DNA of 64,000 nt from the NCBI RefSeq assembly GCF_000025265.1, contig NC_013739.1, forward strand, positions 1,054,001-1,118,000. Reading direction: 5' to 3'. Positions within the stretch are counted from its first letter, which is position 1, and every line of letters starts with the position of its first letter. Origin of the DNA: Conexibacter woesei DSM 14684. GTDB taxonomy: Bacteria; Actinomycetota; Thermoleophilia; Solirubrobacterales; Solirubrobacteraceae. Made by a program: the position numbers and the translations under genes. Shown here in pieces: positions 15,667 to 23,913 of the stretch. The notes below the pieces were generated by a model that searched no databases, was not told the DNA's origin, and saw only the letters and a list, made by a program, of their open reading frames with translations.

Positions 15667-16641
15667 ATGGGATACGCCGCGCGGTTCGCGCACAACCCGT
15701 TTGTGCGCACCGTCGCGCGGCGCCTTCTCATGACCGTGCCGCTGCTCTTCTTCGTCACGGTGCTGAGCTTCGTGCTGTTGTCGCTCGCTCCCGGCGATGC
15801 AGCCCGGGAGATGCTCGGCGAGCGGGCCACGCCGGAGTCGCTGGCGGCGCTGCGCGACCAGCTCGGGCTCAACCAGCCGCTGCCGGAGCAGTACTGGCGC
15901 TGGTTGAGCAATGCGTTGCACGGCGACCTCGGCGTGTCGAGCGCCACCGGCCAGCCGGTGACGGATGCCGTCGTGCAACGCCTGCCGGTCACGCTGTGGG
16001 TCGTGCTCGGCACCATGATCGTGATGCCGGTCCTCGGCGTGGCGCTGGGTCTGTACAGCGCCGTGCGCGGCGGCGCACTCGACCGCATGCTCGGGCTGCT
16101 GTCGCTGGTCGGCTACGCGCTGCCGGCGTTCTGGCTCGGCTCGATCATGGTCGCGTTCTTCGCGGTCGACCTGGGGTGGTTCCCCGCAAGCGGCTATGTC
16201 TCCCCGTCGGATTCCGTGAGCGACTGGATCCGCTCGCTCATCCTGCCGGTCGCGGCGCTCTCGATCGGAGGCGTCGCGGTGTTCGCGAAGCAGACGCGCG
16301 ACGCGATGCTGGACGTGCTCGCGAGCGAGCACGTCCGGCTGGCCTGGGCGCGGGGGGTGCCGCCGCGCTCGATCTATCTCCGCTACGCGCTGCGGAGCAT
16401 CAGCCCGCTGCTGCTGACGCTGGTCGGCATCACGACGATCGGATTCCTCGCCGCGACGGTGTTCGTCGAGACGATCTTCGCGCTGCCGGGAATCGGCGCA
16501 TACGTCGCCACCGGGGCGCAGCAGCAGGACGTGCCGGTGGTCCAGGGCACGACCGTGTTCTTCACGCTGATCGTCGTCGTCATCAACCTCGTGACCGATC
16601 TGGCGTACACGGCCCTCGACCCGCGGGTGCGGACGTCATGA
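15667..16641 (+). CDS. ABC transporter permease, DppB/OppB type
   Basis: This 324-residue protein has six or so membrane segments. It shows the N-terminal LLMTVPLLFFVTVLSFVLLSLAPGD of the DppB family and the EAA-type loop (ASEHVRLAWARGVPPRSIYLRYALR) that contacts the ATPase. The gene could start at TTG 15625 or ATG 15667; the latter gives the usual short N-terminus. It lies just after the binding-protein gene and overlaps the next gene by ATGA. AGA codons are absent, in contrast to the binding protein. Confidence 0.88.
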   Translation: MGYAARFAHNPFVRTVARRLLMTVPLLFFVTVLSFVLLSLAPGDAAREMLGERATPESLAALRDQLGLNQPLPEQYWRWLSNALHGDLGVSSATGQPVTDAVVQRLPVTLWVVLGTMIVMPVLGVALGLYSAVRGGALDRMLGLLSLVGYALPAFWLGSIMVAFFAVDLGWFPASGYVSPSDSVSDWIRSLILPVAALSIGGVAVFAKQTRDAMLDVLASEHVRLAWARGVPPRSIYLRYALRSISPLLLTLVGITTIGFLAATVFVETIFALPGIGAYVATGAQQQDVPVVQGTTVFFTLIVVVINLVTDLAYTALDPRVRTS

Positions 16642-18626
16642 GCACGACCGCCGATTCCCTCGCGGCCGCCACGGAACTGGCCGCCGCGCCGCGTCCGAAC
16701 GAGGCGCCGCGCCTGTGGCGCCGGCTCGTTCGCCGCCCTGTGGCGGTGCTGTGCCTGCTCTTCCTCGCCGCGCTCGTGGTCGTCGCGATCGTCGCGCCGA
16801 TCCTGCTGCCCGACGTCAGCACCCAGAAGGCCGGCGACCTGAACGCGCTGCGCCAGGGACCGAGTGCCGAGCACCTGCTCGGCACCGACAGCCTTGGGCG
16901 CGACGAGCTCGAACGCCTCCTCGTCGGCACGCGCGTCACGCTCCTCGCGGCGGTGGAGGCGCTCGTCGTCGCGTGCGGTCTCGCCATCCCGATCGGCATC
17001 CTCGCCGGCTACCGCGGCGGGCGGATCGATCGTGCCGTGGGGTGGTTCGTCGACCTCGGCCTCGCGCTGCCCGTGCTGATCATCGTGATCGTCGTCGTCT
17101 CGGTCTTCCAGGGCAGCACACTCGCGGCGATGATCGCGTTCGGCGTGCTCGGGGCGCCGGGCCAGATCCGTGTCATCCGGTCGGCGGTGCTGCCCGTTCG
17201 CGAGGAGCTCTACGTGGCGGCGGCACGAGTCACCGGCCTCTCGCGGATCTACATCATGCGGCACCACATCCTGCCGCGGATCAGCGGCCCGATCCTCGTG
17301 CAGGCGTCGCTCTTCGCCGGGGCCGTCGTCCTCGCACAGGCGGGCCTCGCGTTCCTGAACCTGCTCGGCGATCCGCCGGCCCCGAGCTGGGGCCAGATGA
17401 TGAACGACGGGACGGAGAACATCGTCCAGCAGCCGTGGCTGATCTGGCCGCCCGGCATCGCGATGATGCTGACCGTCATGGCGTTCGGGTTCCTCGGGGA
17501 CACGTTCCAGGAGGCGCTCTCGGAGAACTGGCGGGCGCCCGTCCGGCGCAAGCGCGGCCGGCGCATGCTCGACGGCCTCCGGGGCCACGGCCTCGTTCGC
17601 CTCCAGCCCGTACCCGCCGCGGGCGCGACCGGCGGCGAGCGCGCAGACGCGCTGCTCGTCGTCGACGATCTCACCGTCGAGCTGCCCTCGGCCGGCGGCC
17701 CGATCCCCGTCGTGCAGGGCGCGAGCTTCGAGATCGGGGAGGGAGAGACCGTCGGGATCGTCGGCGAGTCGGGCTGCGGCAAGACGATGACCGCGATGTC
17801 GATCCTCGGCCTCGTGCCCGGCAACGGGACGATCAGCCGCGGCGAGATCGTCTTCGACGGGCGCGACCTGGCGGCACTCGGAGAGGACGGGCTGCGGAAG
17901 GTGCGCGGGAAGGAGATCGGGCTGATCTCGCAGGAGCCGATGGTCAGCTTCAACCCGACGTTCCGCGTCGGCTGGCAGCTCGCGCACCTGATCCGCATCC
18001 ACCACGGCGTCTCGCGCAAGGAGTCGCTCGACCGCGCGGTGGAGCTGCTCGGGCGCGTCCGCCTGAACGATCCCGCCGACGTCGCGCGCCGCTACCCGCA
18101 CGAGCTCTCGGGCGGGATGGCGCAGCGCGTGTCGATCGCCGCGGCGTTGGCCGGCGATCCGAAGCTGCTGATCGCCGACGAGCCGACGACGGCGCTCGAC
18201 GTGACCGTGCAGGCGGAGATCCTCGAGCTGCTGCGCGACCTCCAGCGCGAGCGCGGACTGGCGATCCTGCTCGTCACGCACGACTGGGGCGTGATCGCCG
18301 ACCTCTGCGAGCGCGTCGTGGTGATGTACGCCGGCCAGGCGGTCGAGCGCGCCGCGACCGACGACCTCTTCGACCGACCGCTCCACCCGTACACCGCGGC
18401 GCTGCTCGCCGCGAACCCGACGGGCAGCGACGCCGGGCACGAGCTGCCGGCGATCGCCGGCAGCGTGCCCAAGCCCGGGGCGTGGCCGGCCGGCTGCCAC
18501 TTCCACCTGCGCTGCGGCTACGCGACCTCCGAGTGCCGCACCGGCGCCGTGCCGCTCGCGCGACCGGGACAAGGCCGTGAGACACGGTGCATCCACTACC
18601 GAGCCCTCGCAGATGAAGACCACTGA
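16638..18626 (+). CDS. Fused ABC permease (DppC type) and ATPase (DppD type)
   Basis: This 662-residue polypeptide joins two normally separate subunits. Residues about 1-300 are a DppC-like permease (LRQGPSAEHLLGTDSLGRDELERLL; EAA loop EELYVAAARVTGLSRIYIMRHHILP). Residues about 335-662 are an OppD-like ATPase with Walker A GESGCGKT, Q-loop SQEPM, signature LSGGMAQRV, Walker B LLIADEPTTALD and the C-terminal oligopeptide-transport cysteine region (CHFHLRCGYATSEC). A basic linker (VRRKRGRRML) lies at the junction. The fusion would tie one nucleotide-binding domain to one permease. ATGA overlap with the upstream gene indicates coupling. Confidence 0.92.
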   Translation: MSTTADSLAAATELAAAPRPNEAPRLWRRLVRRPVAVLCLLFLAALVVVAIVAPILLPDVSTQKAGDLNALRQGPSAEHLLGTDSLGRDELERLLVGTRVTLLAAVEALVVACGLAIPIGILAGYRGGRIDRAVGWFVDLGLALPVLIIVIVVVSVFQGSTLAAMIAFGVLGAPGQIRVIRSAVLPVREELYVAAARVTGLSRIYIMRHHILPRISGPILVQASLFAGAVVLAQAGLAFLNLLGDPPAPSWGQMMNDGTENIVQQPWLIWPPGIAMMLTVMAFGFLGDTFQEALSENWRAPVRRKRGRRMLDGLRGHGLVRLQPVPAAGATGGERADALLVVDDLTVELPSAGGPIPVVQGASFEIGEGETVGIVGESGCGKTMTAMSILGLVPGNGTISRGEIVFDGRDLAALGEDGLRKVRGKEIGLISQEPMVSFNPTFRVGWQLAHLIRIHHGVSRKESLDRAVELLGRVRLNDPADVARRYPHELSGGMAQRVSIAAALAGDPKLLIADEPTTALDVTVQAEILELLRDLQRERGLAILLVTHDWGVIADLCERVVVMYAGQAVERAATDDLFDRPLHPYTAALLAANPTGSDAGHELPAIAGSVPKPGAWPAGCHFHLRCGYATSECRTGAVPLARPGQGRETRCIHYRALADEDH

Positions 18627-19668
18627 CGCCATGTCCGGCGACGCACCGCTGCTCGAGATCAACCAGCTCACCGTCGAGTTCCCGGGCGGCCGCCGTCAGC
18701 GCCCCGTTCGAGCCGTCGACGACGTGTCGCTCACGATCGGCGTCCGCGAGACGGTCGGCCTCGTCGGCGAGTCGGGCTCGGGCAAGTCGACGATCGGCCG
18801 CGCCGTCCTCGGGCTCGTGCCGGCCACCTCGGGGAAGGTCTCCTTCGCCAGCGCCGAGATCACGCACGCCCGCTACGCGGAGCGGCGGCGGCTGGGACGC
18901 GAGCTGCAGGTCATCTTCCAGGATCCCTACAGCTCGCTGAACCCCTCGCGGACGATCGGCCAGACGCTGACCGAGACGCTGCGCGCCCACACCCGGCCCG
19001 ACCAGCGGGAAGCGGCCGCGCGGGTCAGCACGATGCTCGACCGGGTCGGGTTGTCGGCGGACGCGGCGCAGCGCTATCCCGCGCACTTCTCGGGCGGCCA
19101 GCGGCAGCGGATCGCGATCGCGCGGGCGCTGATGGCGCAGCCGAGCCTCGTCATCTGCGACGAGCCGACGAGCGCGCTCGACCTGTCGGTGCAGGCGCAG
19201 GTGCTGAACCTCCTGCGCGAGCTTCAGGACGAGCTCCACCTGAGCTACTTCTTCATCTCGCACGACCTCGCGGTCGTGCGGCACCTGTCGCACCGGATCA
19301 TCGTCCTCTACAAGGGGCGGATCATGGAGCAGGGGTCCGCGGCCGAGGTGTACGAGAACCCGACCCACCCCTACACGCGCGCGCTCACCGAAGCGGCGCC
19401 GGTGCCGAATCCGCACGAGCAGCGTCGGCGGCGTGCGCAGAGACTGCGCCAGGCGCCGGTCGGCAGCCAGGAGCAGGACCCGGAGCACTCGTGCCCGTTC
19501 GCGCCACGGTGCCCGCACGCGATCGAGCGCTGCCGGACGAGCCGGCCGCCGCTCGAGCCGATGCCGGGCGGCGGGATGATCGCGTGTCACCGTTGGCAGG
19601 AGCTGCGAGACCCTCGCCTGGTGGCGCGGGTTCCGAGCGAGGCGATCGCGGCGAGACGCGAGACGTGA
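18613..19668 (+). CDS. ABC transporter ATP-binding protein, DppF/OppF type
   Basis: This 351-residue second ATPase of the importer has Walker A GESGSGKST, Q-loop FQDPYSSLNP, signature FSGGQRQRIAIARAL, Walker B LVICDEPTSALD and the H-loop FFISHDLAVV, ending with a cysteine-containing tail (CPFAPRCPHAIERC). It overlaps the end of the permease-ATPase gene; ATG 18631 is an alternative start four bases after that stop. It would pair with the fused ATPase domain to drive import. It uses almost no AGA codons. Confidence 0.9.
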   Translation: MKTTDAMSGDAPLLEINQLTVEFPGGRRQRPVRAVDDVSLTIGVRETVGLVGESGSGKSTIGRAVLGLVPATSGKVSFASAEITHARYAERRRLGRELQVIFQDPYSSLNPSRTIGQTLTETLRAHTRPDQREAAARVSTMLDRVGLSADAAQRYPAHFSGGQRQRIAIARALMAQPSLVICDEPTSALDLSVQAQVLNLLRELQDELHLSYFFISHDLAVVRHLSHRIIVLYKGRIMEQGSAAEVYENPTHPYTRALTEAAPVPNPHEQRRRRAQRLRQAPVGSQEQDPEHSCPFAPRCPHAIERCRTSRPPLEPMPGGGMIACHRWQELRDPRLVARVPSEAIAARRET

Positions 19669-19673
19669 CCAGC

Positions 19674-21059
19674 ATGCGCGTCGAGCGACCGGCGACGGTC
19701 GACGCCGCCGGTCTGCACGGGCGCTTGGAGGAGCTCGTCGCCCGCTACGACGTGCCGGGAGCGTCGGTCGCCGTCCTCGCCGGCGGTCAGGTGGCCACGG
19801 CGGCCGCCGGCCTCCTGAACCTCGACACCGGCGTCGCCGCGACGGCCGACTCGCTGTTTCAGATCGGCTCGATCACGAAGCTCTACACGGCGACGCTGGT
19901 GATGCAGCTCGTCGACGAGGGCCGGATCGACCTCGACGCTCCCGCCGTCACCTACCTGCCCGAGCTGAAGCTGGCCGATCCCGAGGTCACCGCGGCGGTC
20001 ACGGTCCGCCACCTGCTGTCGCACACCTCCGGGATCGCGGGCGACCACTTCCCCGACCTCGGACGGGGCGACGACGTCGTCGCCCGCTACGTCGCGAGCT
20101 GCGCCGAGCTCGGACAGACGCTGCCGCTCGGCGCGACGACGTCCTACTGCAACTCCGGCTTCGTGATCGCCGGGCGGATCGTCGAGCTGCTGACCGGACA
20201 GAGCTGGGACGACGCCTTGGCGAGCCGGCTCGTGGCGCCGCTCGGCGTCAGCCGCACGTTCACCCAGCCCGAGGACGTCCTGCGGTTCCGCTCCGCCCTC
20301 GGTCACATGGAGCAGGACGGCGAGCTGCGACCGGTGTCCCAATGGACCCTCCCGCGCGCGTGCGGGCCTGCGGGGCTGATCTGCGCCACCGCCGCCGACG
20401 TCGTCGCCTTCGCCCGGACGTACCTCGACGCCGGGCGCACGCCCGCGGGCGTGCAGCTGCTCTCCCCGGAGTCGGTCGCCGCGATGCTGGAACCGCGGGC
20501 GGCGCTGCCCGACACGTACACGATGGGCTCCCATTTCGGTCTCGGGTGGGCCGCGTTCGACGGGGTGCGCCCGCGTGTCTACGGCCACAACGGCGGCACG
20601 GTCGGGCAGGCTTCGTTCCTCCGCGTCGTTCCAGGCGCAGACGTCGCGATCGCCCTGCTGACGAACGGCGGCCACGCCGCGGACCTCTTCGACGGCCTCG
20701 TCCGGCCGCTGCTCGAGGAGGTCGCGGGCGTCGCCACGCCGCCTCCCCTCGAGCCTCCCAGCGTCGCGACCCACGTCGCGCTCGATCCGCACGCCGGGGT
20801 CTACGAGCGGCACGGTCAGCGCATCGAGGTCGAGCGGCGCGGTGCCGGGCTGACCGCCCGGCTGGTCAACACCGGTCCGCTGGCCGACGTGTTCCCCGAC
20901 CCGGTCGAGCTCGAGCTCGTCGCCGTGCGCCCGGGCCTGTTCGCCACCCGCCAACCGGGCGAGAGGGCGTGGAACGCCATGGTCTTCCAGCGCCTGGAGG
21001 ACGGCACTCCCTGCGTCCACTTCGCGCTCCGCGCGACGCCGAAGATCGCAGAGTCCTGA
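19674..21059 (+). CDS. Cytoplasmic serine hydrolase, beta-lactamase/D-aminopeptidase family S12
   Basis: This 461-residue S12 enzyme lacks a signal peptide. Motifs are S66-I-T-K69 (SxxK), YCNSGF (YxN) and HNGGTVG (HxG). A beta-rich C-terminal domain (about residues 350-461) is reminiscent of D-aminopeptidases and of the lipocalin-like tail in related hydrolases. A GTG at 19665 overlapping the ATPase stop (GTGA) is an alternative start. As the last transporter-linked gene it probably hydrolyses the imported compound; it is homologous to, but distinct from, the exported S12 enzyme at the other side of the operator array. Substrate could be a D-amino-acid peptide, amide or ester. Confidence 0.85.
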   Translation: MRVERPATVDAAGLHGRLEELVARYDVPGASVAVLAGGQVATAAAGLLNLDTGVAATADSLFQIGSITKLYTATLVMQLVDEGRIDLDAPAVTYLPELKLADPEVTAAVTVRHLLSHTSGIAGDHFPDLGRGDDVVARYVASCAELGQTLPLGATTSYCNSGFVIAGRIVELLTGQSWDDALASRLVAPLGVSRTFTQPEDVLRFRSALGHMEQDGELRPVSQWTLPRACGPAGLICATAADVVAFARTYLDAGRTPAGVQLLSPESVAAMLEPRAALPDTYTMGSHFGLGWAAFDGVRPRVYGHNGGTVGQASFLRVVPGADVAIALLTNGGHAADLFDGLVRPLLEEVAGVATPPPLEPPSVATHVALDPHAGVYERHGQRIEVERRGAGLTARLVNTGPLADVFPDPVELELVAVRPGLFATRQPGERAWNAMVFQRLEDGTPCVHFALRATPKIAES

Positions 21060-21092
21060 GCATTGCGACCGACGGATCGGAGCGAGTTGGAG

Positions 21093-21845
21093 ATGAGCGA
21101 CGTCACGTACCCCAAGCGCGTCGTCGTGACCGGCGCGGCGAGCGGCATCGGCAAGGCGACGGCGCTGATCCTGCGCGCACGCGGCAGCGAGGTCGTCGCG
21201 GTCGACGTCAACGAAGCGGGGCTGGCGGCGGCCGCCGCCGCCGGCTGTGAGACGGTCGTCTGCGACATCGCGCAGGAGGACGAACGCGCACGGCTCCACG
21301 CCGCCGCCGGCGAGGTCGACGGTCTCGTCAACGGAGCCGGGATCATCCGCGTGGTCGCGATCCCCGACGTGACCGACGCCGACTGGGACGCGATCTTCGC
21401 CGTCAACGTCAAGGCGCTGTTCTTCCTCGCGCGCGACTTCGGCCTCCGCATGGGCGAAGGCGCCGCGATCGTGAACGTCGCGTCGGTGTCCGCGAAGGAC
21501 AACTCGACGACGGAGGTGCTCCCGTACGGGTCGTCGAAGGCGGCCGTCCACGCGATCACGCGTGGGCTGGCGAACCACCTCGGTCCGGCCGGCGTGCGCG
21601 TCAACGCCGTGCTGCCGGGCATCATCGACACGCCGATGCAGGACAACCTCGTCGTCGACATCGCCGCCATCCGCGGCGTCGATCCGGCGGCGCTCCACCG
21701 CCAGCGGCTGCAGACGATCGCGCTTCAGAACCGGGCCGGCTCGCCGGAGGACACCGCGGACGTGATCGCGTTCCTGCTCTCCAGCGCGGCGCGCTACGTC
21801 ACCGGCCAGGCGCTCGCCGTCGACGGCGGCCAGATCATGCAGTAG
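21093..21845 (+). CDS. Short-chain dehydrogenase/reductase
   Basis: This 250-residue SDR has a TGAASGIG cofactor motif, VDVN acidic residue favouring NAD(H), NGAG, catalytic Ser in NVASVSA and the YGSSK catalytic pair, ending with the family's VTGQALAVDGGQ. ATG 21093 is chosen with GGAG ten bases upstream. It follows the S12 gene by 33 bases and probably belongs to the importer operon. Sequence type is like 2-keto-3-deoxy-sugar-acid or sugar dehydrogenases, but the substrate cannot be fixed. Confidence 0.88.
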   Translation: MSDVTYPKRVVVTGAASGIGKATALILRARGSEVVAVDVNEAGLAAAAAAGCETVVCDIAQEDERARLHAAAGEVDGLVNGAGIIRVVAIPDVTDADWDAIFAVNVKALFFLARDFGLRMGEGAAIVNVASVSAKDNSTTEVLPYGSSKAAVHAITRGLANHLGPAGVRVNAVLPGIIDTPMQDNLVVDIAAIRGVDPAALHRQRLQTIALQNRAGSPEDTADVIAFLLSSAARYVTGQALAVDGGQIMQ

Positions 21846-21853
21846 CAGCCAGC

Positions 21854-22693
21854 TCAGTCGAAGACGGGCGACTCGAACGAGACGCCGACGAGCATCGCCA
21901 CGACTTGGAACGTCTTGTACGAGGTCGCGAAGTCGTCCGAGCTCCACGTGACCGTCCCGGCCTCGACGCGCTCGACGCCGGGAACGAGCGCCGCCCGTCC
22001 CGCCGAGCTCGGGTTCGCGAACGTCGCCGACCAGCGGTAGGGGGGATCCGCGACCAGCGGCCGATGCGCGGTCGCGTCCTCGACCGCGGCTGCCGCCGCC
22101 GCTCGGATCGCAGCTTCGGTCTTCGCCGGAGGCAGGCAGAGCGCCGAATAGCGGTCGATCTGCTCCTTCACGGCCACGGTGCGGACGCCGGGGATGTAGC
22201 GCGTCGCATCCGCGCACGCCGCCTGATCGCCGGTCAAGAGTCCGACGCCGACGCCGAACGAGCCGGCGAGCATCGCGTTCATGCGGCCCTCGCTGCAGGT
22301 CTCGTCGTTGAGCGTGAGGTCGAGGAGGCCCTTGCCGAGGAACGTGTGGCTCAGGACGCCCACGGCGCCTGCCGGTGCGTGGTACCCGACGAGGAAGACG
22401 AGATCGATGCCGCGATCGATCCCCTCCATCATCACGTAGGTCGTGTGGTGGCCGACGATCAACTGTGCGCGCTCGTCGAGCTCCTCGATCAAGAGGTTGC
22501 GCATCGTGTTGTGGCCTTCGGTCACGATCACCTGCGCGTCGTCGGCCGCGTCGCATGCGCCCGCGATCGCCGCGTTGACGTCGCGCACGAAGAGCCGCCG
22601 GAAGCGCTCCCACGCGGCCGTGCCCGGGTGGACGTCCTCCGGAGCGGTGACTCCCGTGACGCCTTCCATGTCGGCCGAGATGAGCACGTTCAT
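21854..22693 (-). CDS. M55-family D-aminopeptidase (DppA type)
   Basis: This 279-residue protein begins MNVLISADMEGVTG, the metal-binding signature of zinc-dependent D-aminopeptidases, with TEGHNTMRN, GHHTTYVMMEG and SHTFLGKG carrying further ligands. The family releases N-terminal D-amino acids from short peptides and often accompanies dipeptide transporters. Its ATG overlaps the stop of the PLP-enzyme gene (ATGA) and it has GGAGG nine bases upstream. It is the last gene of a minus-strand operon after an enolase-superfamily dehydratase and the PLP enzyme. It is the clearest hint that the island handles D-amino-acid peptides. Confidence 0.92.
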   Translation of the reverse strand: MNVLISADMEGVTGVTAPEDVHPGTAAWERFRRLFVRDVNAAIAGACDAADDAQVIVTEGHNTMRNLLIEELDERAQLIVGHHTTYVMMEGIDRGIDLVFLVGYHAPAGAVGVLSHTFLGKGLLDLTLNDETCSEGRMNAMLAGSFGVGVGLLTGDQAACADATRYIPGVRTVAVKEQIDRYSALCLPPAKTEAAIRAAAAAAVEDATAHRPLVADPPYRWSATFANPSSAGRAALVPGVERVEAGTVTWSSDDFATSYKTFQVVAMLVGVSFESPVFD

Positions 22694-23913
22694 GCGTGTC
22701 GTCCTCCCTCGGTTTCGCATTCGGCGACGACCCGCTCGACGAGCACGTCGACCTCGTGTTCCTGCAGGGTCGTCGCCTGCAGCATGAGGAGGCCCTTGTC
22801 GATCCAGGCGTCCAAGCAGAAGATCCGCGGCGACCCCTCGCGCAGGTTCCGTGCGACCTCCGCGGCGCGCGGCGCTCCGCCGTCGCCCGCGAAGTCGACG
22901 ACGACGTGGGGCCAGGTCGCCTCAGGCGGGGTGACGAGCGAGCAGCTCGCCCCCGTCATGCCATCGAGGCCGTCGAAGATCGCGCGGGCGATCGCGAGCG
23001 TGCGCGCCTGCTCGGCCGCGTGGTCCCGCTCGACGTAGTCCTCGAGCGCCGCGATCAGACCGGCGATCTCCTCGCGTCCGACCTTCAGCATCCGCCCGAC
23101 CCCCTGGCGCGCCGGGCCGTTCGAGAAGGTCGGCGCCGCGGGCCCGAACGGGCCCGCCCACAGCGTCGGATGGATGTACATGTCCTGCTGCTGCAGCGTC
23201 GCCGAGAGCACGAGCTCGCGCCGGCCGGCGAGGAACCCGGACCCCGCCGGGCCGCCGATGCCCTTCCCGCCGCTGAACGCGACGAGATCGGCTCCCTCGC
23301 GGATGAACCGCGTCAGGTTCTCGGCCGGCGGAAGCGCTCCCGCCGCGTCGACGATGACCGGCAGGTCGTGTCGATGCGCGATCTCGGCGATCGTCTGAAG
23401 CGGCAGCACCTCCGTCGACAGGCCGGGGACGACGTAGAAGAACGCGCAGGTGCGATCGGTGATCGCGGCCTCGAACTCCCACGCTCGCGCACCCGGGTTG
23501 CTGGGCGTGCCGAGATAGCCGACCTCGACGAGTCTCGCGCCCGTCGCGCGGAGCACGTGGTCGTACGGGTTCCGGTGCGCTCGGTGCATGACGATCTCGT
23601 TCCGGAGGCCCTCCGTGTTCGGCAGGCGATCCATGGCGGCGATGTCGTCTCTCGCCATGCACGCTGCCGCGGAGAGGAACAGGCATGCGGCGGCTCCTGA
23701 GGCGACGCACCCCGCCTCGGCACCGGTGACGCGGGAGATGGTCTCGCTGGCGCGCGCCTGCAGCTCGTTGAGCGGGAAGAAGCGCTGCCCGGCCTCGATC
23801 ATCGCCTCCTGGGCGGCCGCGCTGAGGAGGTTTCCTCCCAGCCGGCTCGCCGCGCCGTTCGCGTTGATCACCGGCGTCAGGCCGAGCCGTTCGAGAGCGG
23901 AGGGCTTCGTCAC
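22690..23913 (-). CDS. PLP-dependent enzyme of the SelA/D-glucosaminate ammonia-lyase type
   Basis: This 407-residue fold-type I PLP protein starts by GTG overlapping the upstream stop (GTGA). It has the SelA-like N-terminus (LERLGLTPVINANGAASRLGG), an aspartate in VIVDAAGALPP and the Schiff-base lysine in FSGGKGIGGP. A true selenocysteine synthase is unlikely: no selenocysteine gene is nearby and its neighbours are catabolic. Relatives act as amino-sugar-acid or amino-acid ammonia lyases or racemase-like enzymes. Sitting between the dehydratase and D-aminopeptidase genes, it may eliminate ammonia from a released D-amino or amino-sugar acid. Confidence 0.78.
   Translation of the reverse strand: MTKPSALERLGLTPVINANGAASRLGGNLLSAAAQEAMIEAGQRFFPLNELQARASETISRVTGAEAGCVASGAAACLFLSAAACMARDDIAAMDRLPNTEGLRNEIVMHRAHRNPYDHVLRATGARLVEVGYLGTPSNPGARAWEFEAAITDRTCAFFYVVPGLSTEVLPLQTIAEIAHRHDLPVIVDAAGALPPAENLTRFIREGADLVAFSGGKGIGGPAGSGFLAGRRELVLSATLQQQDMYIHPTLWAGPFGPAAPTFSNGPARQGVGRMLKVGREEIAGLIAALEDYVERDHAAEQARTLAIARAIFDGLDGMTGASCSLVTPPEATWPHVVVDFAGDGGAPRAAEVARNLREGSPRIFCLDAWIDKGLLMLQATTLQEHEVDVLVERVVAECETEGGRHA

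Noticed and set aside
19587-22613. A 1008-codon minus-strand open frame across the S12, SDR and M55 genes
   Set aside because: It runs antisense to two well-supported genes and out of frame through a third; the composition is typical of GC-driven shadow frames.
22690-23913. Selenocysteine synthase (selA)
   Set aside because: Sequence resembles SelA, but neighbours are catabolic and no selenocysteine tRNA, SelB or SelD appears; an ammonia-lyase-like role is likelier.
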